Source: an uncultured Aurantimonas sp. (GTDB lineage: Bacteria > Pseudomonadota > Alphaproteobacteria > Rhizobiales > Rhizobiaceae). From it: a stretch of DNA of 44,065 nt. The stretch's first letter is position 1; each line of letters begins with the position of its first letter. Below, piece by piece: positions 36,131 to 44,065 of the stretch. The stretch lies in NCBI GenBank assembly GCA_947488615.1, contig CANKZU010000022.1, positions 1 through 44,065 of the forward strand, given 5' to 3'. Both the position numbers and the translations under genes were made by a program. The notes under the pieces are model-generated. The model was not told where the DNA came from, ran no database searches, and saw nothing but the letters and a program-made list of their open reading frames with translations.

Positions 36131-38352
36131 TCAGCCCTCCTGGACCAGCACGATGGTGGCCAGCGGCGGCAGCGTCAGCGACACCGAATACGGTCGGCCG
36201 TGGACCGAGTGCTCCTCGGCCACCTTGCCGCCGAGATTGCCGACATTCGAGCCGCCGTAGATTTCCGCGTCGGTGTTCAGCCGCTCCACCCACTTGCCGC
36301 CTGACGGAACGCCGATCCGGTAGTCATGCCGAGGCATCGGTGTGAAGTTCGACACGATCAGCACCGGCCTGCCGTCGCGGTCCTTGCGCAGGAAGGCGAT
36401 GACGCTCTGCTCGACATTCGAGGTGTCGACCCATTCGAAACCAGCCGGATCGCAGTCGAGCTGGTGGAGCGCGGGAATCTCCCGATACATCGTGTTGAGA
36501 TCGCGCACCAGGCGCTGGACGCCCTTGTGCTCGGGATTGTCGAGCAGATGCCAGTCGAGCGAACGGTCATGGTTCCACTCCCCGGCTTGGGCGAATTCGC
36601 CGCCCATGAAGATCAGCTTCTTGCCGGGATGCGTCCACATGAAGCCGAAATAGGCCCTGAGATTGGCGAATTTCTGCCATTGGTCGCCGGGCATCTTGCC
36701 AAGCAACGAGCCCTTTCCGTAGACGACCTCGTCGTGGCTGAGCGGCAGGACGAAATTCTCCGAATAGGCATAGACCATGCCGAAGGTCATCTGGTGGTGG
36801 TGATAGCGCCGATGCACCGGCTCCTTCGACATGAACTCCAGCGTATCGTGCATCCAGCCCATGTTCCATTTGAAGTGGAAACCGAGGCCGCCGGCAAAGG
36901 TCGGCTTGGAGACATCGGGGAAGGCGGTCGACTCCTCGGCATGGGTGGTCGCCTTCGGATAATACTCGCCGACGCGCTCGTTGGTGTCCTTCAGGAACGC
37001 CATCGCCTCGAGGTTCTCGCGCCCGCCATGGATGTTCGGCTCCCACTCGCCATGCTCGCGCGAATAGTCGAGATAGAGCATCGAGGCGACGGCATCGACG
37101 CGCAGCCCGTCAATGTGGAAGCGGTCGAGCCAGTAGAGCCCGTTGGCGACCAGATAGTTGTCGATCTCAGGCCGTCCGTAATTGTAGATCAGCGTGTCCC
37201 AGTCCTTGTGGAAGCCGCGGCGCGGATCGGGATGTTCGTAGAGCGCCGTCCCGTCGAACTGGCCGAGACCGTGAATGTCGGTCGGGAAATGCCCCGGCAC
37301 CCAGTCGAGCAGGACGCCGATGTCGGCTTGATGCAGCGCATCGACGAGGCGAGCGAAGGCCTCGGGCGAGCCGTAGCGGGACGTCGGAGCATAAAGGCCG
37401 ATCGGCTGGTAACCCCATGAGCCGTAGAAGGGATGCTCGGAGACCGGCAGGAACTCCACATGGGTAAAGCCCATGTCCTTGACATAAGACACGAGCTCCT
37501 CGGCCAGCGAGTCGTAGTCGAGGAAGCCGTTATCCTCGCCCCGGCGCCATGAGCCCAGATGCACTTCGTAGATCGAGATGGGCTTTTCCCGATCCTGCCA
37601 GTCGGCGTCATGCTTCTGGAATTCGCCGTCCTGCCAATCGTGCTCGACCAGGCCTTCCACGACCGAGGCCGTCGATGGCGCAGCCTCTTGCAGGAAGCCG
37701 ACGGGATCGGCCTTCAGCGGCATGACGTTGCCGTCCGGCCCGGTCAGTTCGTATTTGTAGACCTCGCCCTTGCCGACGTCGGGAATGAACAACTCCCAAA
37801 CGCCGCACTCGTGGCGCTTGCGCATGACGTGGCGTCGGCCATCCCAGGAATTGAAATTGCCGACCACCGACACACGGCGCGCGCTCGGCGCGAGGACAGC
37901 AAAGGCCGTTCCCTCGACGCCGTCCATCGTGGTGGGATGGGCGCCGAGCTTTTCGTAAAGCCGATAGTGATTGCCTTCGTTGAGAAGATAGACGTCCTGT
38001 TCGCCCAAAATGGTCCCGAAACGATAGACGTCCTCCTCCTCCCAAGTATCGCCGCCATGGGCGTATTGCAGTCGATAGACGTCGCCGGGCTTGAGGCCTG
38101 GGACGAAACCGGAATGAAAGCCCGCGGGGCCGAAGCGTTCGAGCTCGCCGAGGACCTTCCCCTTGCCATCGATCACCGCCGCGGTTTCAGCGCCGGGCCG
38201 GAATACCCGGACGATTGTGCCGCCCTGGGCTGGCCGCGGCCCGAGCACGGCGAAGGGATCGCCATGCACGCCGCGACCGATCTCATGCGCTTCGTGCTCA
38301 TTCGGGCGATGGTCGACCATGGCCGCTCCACCGCTCTGTTGTGCTGTCTTGT

Positions 38353-38356
<4 letters not shown>
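36131..38356 (-). CDS. glgB: 1,4-alpha-glucan branching enzyme GlgB
   Basis: Adds alpha-1,6 branches to glycogen. 741 residues: N-terminal domains (GVHGDPFAVLGPRP, then CBM48-type FAVLAPSARRVSVVGNFNSWDGRRH at about 152-176), a GH13 barrel with nucleophile D421 (GLRVDAVASMLYLDYSR), acid E474 (THAEESTAFP) and D542 (LSHDEVVYGKGS), and the C-terminal all-beta domain. The family signature IYEVHLGSWRR is at about 263-273. The ATG at 38356 overlaps the treS stop by four bases; an open frame upstream shows no family sequence. Last gene of the glgE operon, where it would branch the chains that GlgE extends. Confidence 0.97.
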
Positions 38357-41676
<3,320 letters not shown>

Positions 41677-41704
41677 GTTGGTTGCAGCTTCCGGCGTTGG
41701 GGTG

Positions 41705-43741
41705 TCAGCGAGAAATCTTGAAGACGGCATAGGGTCGGTCGTGCGGGTTCATCCACCAGTGCTGGACCTTGCCGTTCCAGGCGAAACGCTGTCCGGTGAC
41801 CATGTCCTCGACCATCACCGACCCATCATCGGGCAGGCCGAATTCCCATAAGGGCACCTCGAAATGGCCGCCCTGTGGGGCGTGCGGATCGAGGGTGACG
41901 GCGAAGAGCAGGAATGAGGAAAGGTCGGCCGTCCGCTTGCCGTAATAGAGGATGTTGTCGTTGTGAAAATTGTAGAAGGCGAGGCTGCGGAAATCCTGCA
42001 GCGCCTTCTCGGAGCGGCGCAGCCGGTTGAAGAAGGCGATGTCGTCGCGAATATTGCCCTCGGCCTTCCAGTCGAAGGCGCGGATCTCGTATTTTTCCGA
42101 GTTGAGATACTCCTCCTTGCCCGGCACTGGCAGGAACTCGCAAAGCTCGAAGCCCGAATAGACGCCGTAATTGCCGGCGAGCGTCGCGGCGAGCGCGAGG
42201 CGCGTGCGAAAGCCCGGCCGGCCGCTGACCTGAAGGTAAATCGGGTTGATGTCCGGCGTGTTCACGAAGAAGTTCGGCCGCATGTATTCGGCGCATTCCT
42301 CCTGCGTCAGCTCGGTCAGATACTCGACCAGCTCCGCCTTGGCGTTGCGCCAGGTGAAGTAGGAATAGGACTGGTTGTAGCCGACCTTGCCGAGCCGCTT
42401 CATCACCTTCGGCCGGGTGAAGGCCTCGGCGAGGAACACCACGCCGGGATCGACCTTGCGGACCTCGGCGATCATCCATTCCCAAAACGGAAACGGCTTG
42501 GTGTGGGGATTGTCGACGCGAAAGATCCTGACGCCCTTGTCCAGCCAGAACAGGACGATGTCGCGCAGCTCGTACCAGATCGAGGGAAGCGCGCCGCGAT
42601 AGAAATGGACGTTGACGATGTCCTCGTATTTCTTCGGCGGGTTCTCGGCGAATTTGATCGTCCCGTCCGGCCGCCAGTCGAACCATTCCGGGTGTTGCTT
42701 GATCCACGGATGGTCCGGCGAGCACTGGATGGCGAAGTCGATCGCGATCTCCAAGCCATGTTCTCCCGCCGCTTTGATGAGCCGCGCGAAATCCTCGAAG
42801 GAGCCCAGTTCCGGATGGATGGCATCGTGACCGCCCTCGTCGGACCCGATCGCATAGGGGCTGCCGGGATCGTCAGGCCCCGGCGTCAGCGTATTGTTCT
42901 TGCCCTTGCGATTGGTGCTCCCGATCGGATGGATCGGCGGAAAATACAGAACGTCGAAGCCCATCTCCTGAATGTCGGGCAGACGCTTGATGACGTCGTC
43001 GAAGGTTCCGTGCCGATCCACGTCGCCGGATTGCGAGCGCGGCATCAGTTCGTACCAAGCCGAGAACGCCGCGGCGGTGCGATCGACCCAGACCGGCACC
43101 TCGATCGGATAGCGCGACAGATGCGTGCGGTGGCCCGCGGCTTCGAGCAGGGCGATCGTGTCGGCGGCCTGCATCAGCGCGTACTGGCCGTCGGCGTCGC
43201 CCTTGGCGCTGAGCTTTTCCAGCTTGTCGTGAAGCTTCGCCACCGCTTTCTGATCGGCCTTGGAGCCACGCCCTGACGTCGCTGCGTTTTTGACGAGTTC
43301 ACGCGCTTCGGTCAGTTCCAGGTCGCTCAGCTTTCCCGCGTCGCGCTTCTTCGTCGCCTCGTCGCGCCACGTCGCGTAGAGGTCGCGCCAGGCGATGATC
43401 GAGAAGCGGTGGGGCCCTGGGACATCGAAGACGATGTCCGCCGACCAGCGATCGTTCGCGATAAACGCCAGCGGCGTCTCGCTCCAGGCCTCGGCGTCCG
43501 CCGAGCCGTAGACGACCGCCGCAGCGATCTCGTCATGTCCGTCGGAAAACACATCGGCGGAGACGACCAGCTTTTCGCCTTCGGCGCGCTTGACCGCGAA
43601 GCGTCCGCCATCGATCTCGGGTGCCACGCCTTCGATGGCGATGCGGTTTTCGGCCAGCGCCAGCAGACGCGCTTCGCTCTCGGCGTCCTTGGCTTTCGGG
43701 GCTTTTTTCGGCTGACGGGCTGCGGCGACGGGTTTGTCCAT
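41705..43741 (-). CDS. glgE: Alpha-1,4-glucan:maltose-1-phosphate maltosyltransferase GlgE
   Basis: GH13_3 enzyme that elongates alpha-1,4-glucan with maltose from maltose 1-phosphate. 678 residues. The alanine/lysine-rich leader (about 1-25) precedes the N-terminal beta domain; a helical insert lies at about 120-200. The barrel has VLYFPPIHPIGSTNRKGKNN (about 264-283), nucleophile D410 (RIFRVDNPHTKP), acid E439 (FLAEAFTRPKVM) and NFFVNTPDINP. The ATG at 43741 has an AAGG just upstream. First gene of glgE-treS-glgB, so control of the whole pathway would act in the region upstream, where a long inverted repeat is seen. Confidence 0.96.
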   Translation of the reverse strand: MDKPVAAARQPKKAPKAKDAESEARLLALAENRIAIEGVAPEIDGGRFAVKRAEGEKLVVSADVFSDGHDEIAAAVVYGSADAEAWSETPLAFIANDRWSADIVFDVPGPHRFSIIAWRDLYATWRDEATKKRDAGKLSDLELTEARELVKNAATSGRGSKADQKAVAKLHDKLEKLSAKGDADGQYALMQAADTIALLEAAGHRTHLSRYPIEVPVWVDRTAAAFSAWYELMPRSQSGDVDRHGTFDDVIKRLPDIQEMGFDVLYFPPIHPIGSTNRKGKNNTLTPGPDDPGSPYAIGSDEGGHDAIHPELGSFEDFARLIKAAGEHGLEIAIDFAIQCSPDHPWIKQHPEWFDWRPDGTIKFAENPPKKYEDIVNVHFYRGALPSIWYELRDIVLFWLDKGVRIFRVDNPHTKPFPFWEWMIAEVRKVDPGVVFLAEAFTRPKVMKRLGKVGYNQSYSYFTWRNAKAELVEYLTELTQEECAEYMRPNFFVNTPDINPIYLQVSGRPGFRTRLALAATLAGNYGVYSGFELCEFLPVPGKEEYLNSEKYEIRAFDWKAEGNIRDDIAFFNRLRRSEKALQDFRSLAFYNFHNDNILYYGKRTADLSSFLLFAVTLDPHAPQGGHFEVPLWEFGLPDDGSVMVEDMVTGQRFAWNGKVQHWWMNPHDRPYAVFKISR

Positions 43742-43800
43742 GGACGACCTTCAGGTTCAATAGTCAGGAAAGACGATGCGCGAAGGCGAACGCTCCCGCG

Positions 43801-43855
43801 CGAGAAATCTCTGGACCTTAAGGGATAGGAAACCTTTGTCCCATGTCCAGTCTCG
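43801..43855 (-). promoter_or_regulatory. Imperfect inverted repeat ahead of glgE
   Basis: Nested complementary blocks CGAGA/TCTCG (43801-43805, 43851-43855), CTGGAC/GTCCAG (43811-43816, 43845-43850), GGGA/TCCC (43822-43825, 43839-43842) and AGG/CCT (43827-43829, 43833-43835) around an AAA centre. On the minus strand it ends 60 bases before the glgE start. It could form a leader-RNA hairpin or an extended operator. It is not a terminator of known type, as no T-run follows. Confidence 0.45.
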
Positions 43856-43944
43856 GCTACCGATACGGAATGCGAAATGCCCCATTTGAGCTGATTAATA
43901 CCAAGCTGCGGTGATAGGAACCCATTCGACCGGGAGGATCGCCG

Positions 43945-44065
43945 ATGCCTGGCGAGGAGCGGAACGACGCGCGATGCGCCGCATCGGACGAGGCCCGCGA
44001 CGAAGCCAGGCGCGGCGAGCGCCCGGCCTTCGGTGGGCTGGACGGGCTCGCCGGACGGCGTCGCA
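43945..44065 (+). CDS. Start of an unrecognised gene, cut by the window end
   Basis: An ATG at 43945 preceded by a strong GGGAGG Shine-Dalgarno opens a frame that runs off the window after 40 codons (MPGEERNDARCAASDEARDE, then arginine, glycine and leucine rich). The residues are charged and show no family motif. It is divergent from glgE, sharing about 200 bases of upstream DNA with it. Product not predictable. Confidence 0.4.
   Translation, partial: MPGEERNDARCAASDEARDEARRGERPAFGGLDGLAGRRR

Noticed and set aside
43917..43941. GGAACC ahead of the partial gene at the right end
   Set aside because: No CGTT-like -10 occurs 15-17 bases downstream, so it was not called an EcfG promoter.

Overview
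The window looks like chromosomal DNA from a GC-rich alphaproteobacterium, most likely of the Rhizobiales/Hyphomicrobiales. Pointers are the mtgA-rpmF-phaR/phaAB neighbourhood, a Suv3-like helicase with an S4 protein and FdxA, a DUF3309 peptide, ThuA/ThuB trehalose proteins, and several GGAAC-N16-xxTT sequences resembling promoters of the alphaproteobacterial general stress sigma factor EcfG. Genus cannot be decided from the sequence alone.

Layout. 1-2.5 kb: remnant of a methyltransferase gene directly behind a TrkH potassium transporter, then fdxA. 2.5-6.2 kb: S4 RNA-binding protein and Suv3-type helicase (minus strand). 6.2-6.6 kb: divergent gap with a candidate stress-controlled sRNA (EcfG-like promoter, two hairpins with C-rich loops, terminator). 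6.6-11.1 kb: DMT permease and pyruvate carboxylase. 11.1-13.5 kb: DeoR regulator, MFS transporter, DUF3309 peptide. 13.7-19 kb: ispG, a lytic transglycosylase, a vapBC pair, ispA-type prenyl synthase, mtgA, rpmF. 19.2-22.1 kb: phaR, phaA and phaB of polyhydroxybutyrate synthesis. 22.2-30.6 kb (minus): treZ-malQ-treY-thuA-thuB. 30.8-36.1 kb: zinc-ribbon metallopeptidase, divergent transglutaminase/DUF2126 protein, DUF421 membrane protein. 36.1-43.7 kb (minus): glgE-treS/maltokinase-glgB. The last 121 bases begin an unrecognised gene.

How the genes work together. Pyruvate carboxylase, PhaA/PhaB/PhaR and two glucan/trehalose operons make this a carbon-storage region. TreS-maltokinase, GlgE and GlgB turn trehalose into branched alpha-glucan through maltose 1-phosphate; TreY and TreZ, with MalQ beside them, turn alpha-glucan back into trehalose; ThuA/ThuB open an oxidative exit for trehalose. 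The locus therefore encodes a complete glucan-trehalose cycle with a drain. A metallopeptidase and a predicted amide-bond-forming protein sit between the two halves.

The most interesting signals are non-coding or contextual: the GsrN-like sRNA candidate at 6381-6456, whose first loop perfectly complements the Shine-Dalgarno sequence of pyc; several EcfG-like promoter candidates; a 55-base imperfect inverted repeat ahead of glgE; and the transglutaminase-DUF2126/metallopeptidase pair. No CRISPR array, insertion sequence, tRNA or rRNA was recognised.
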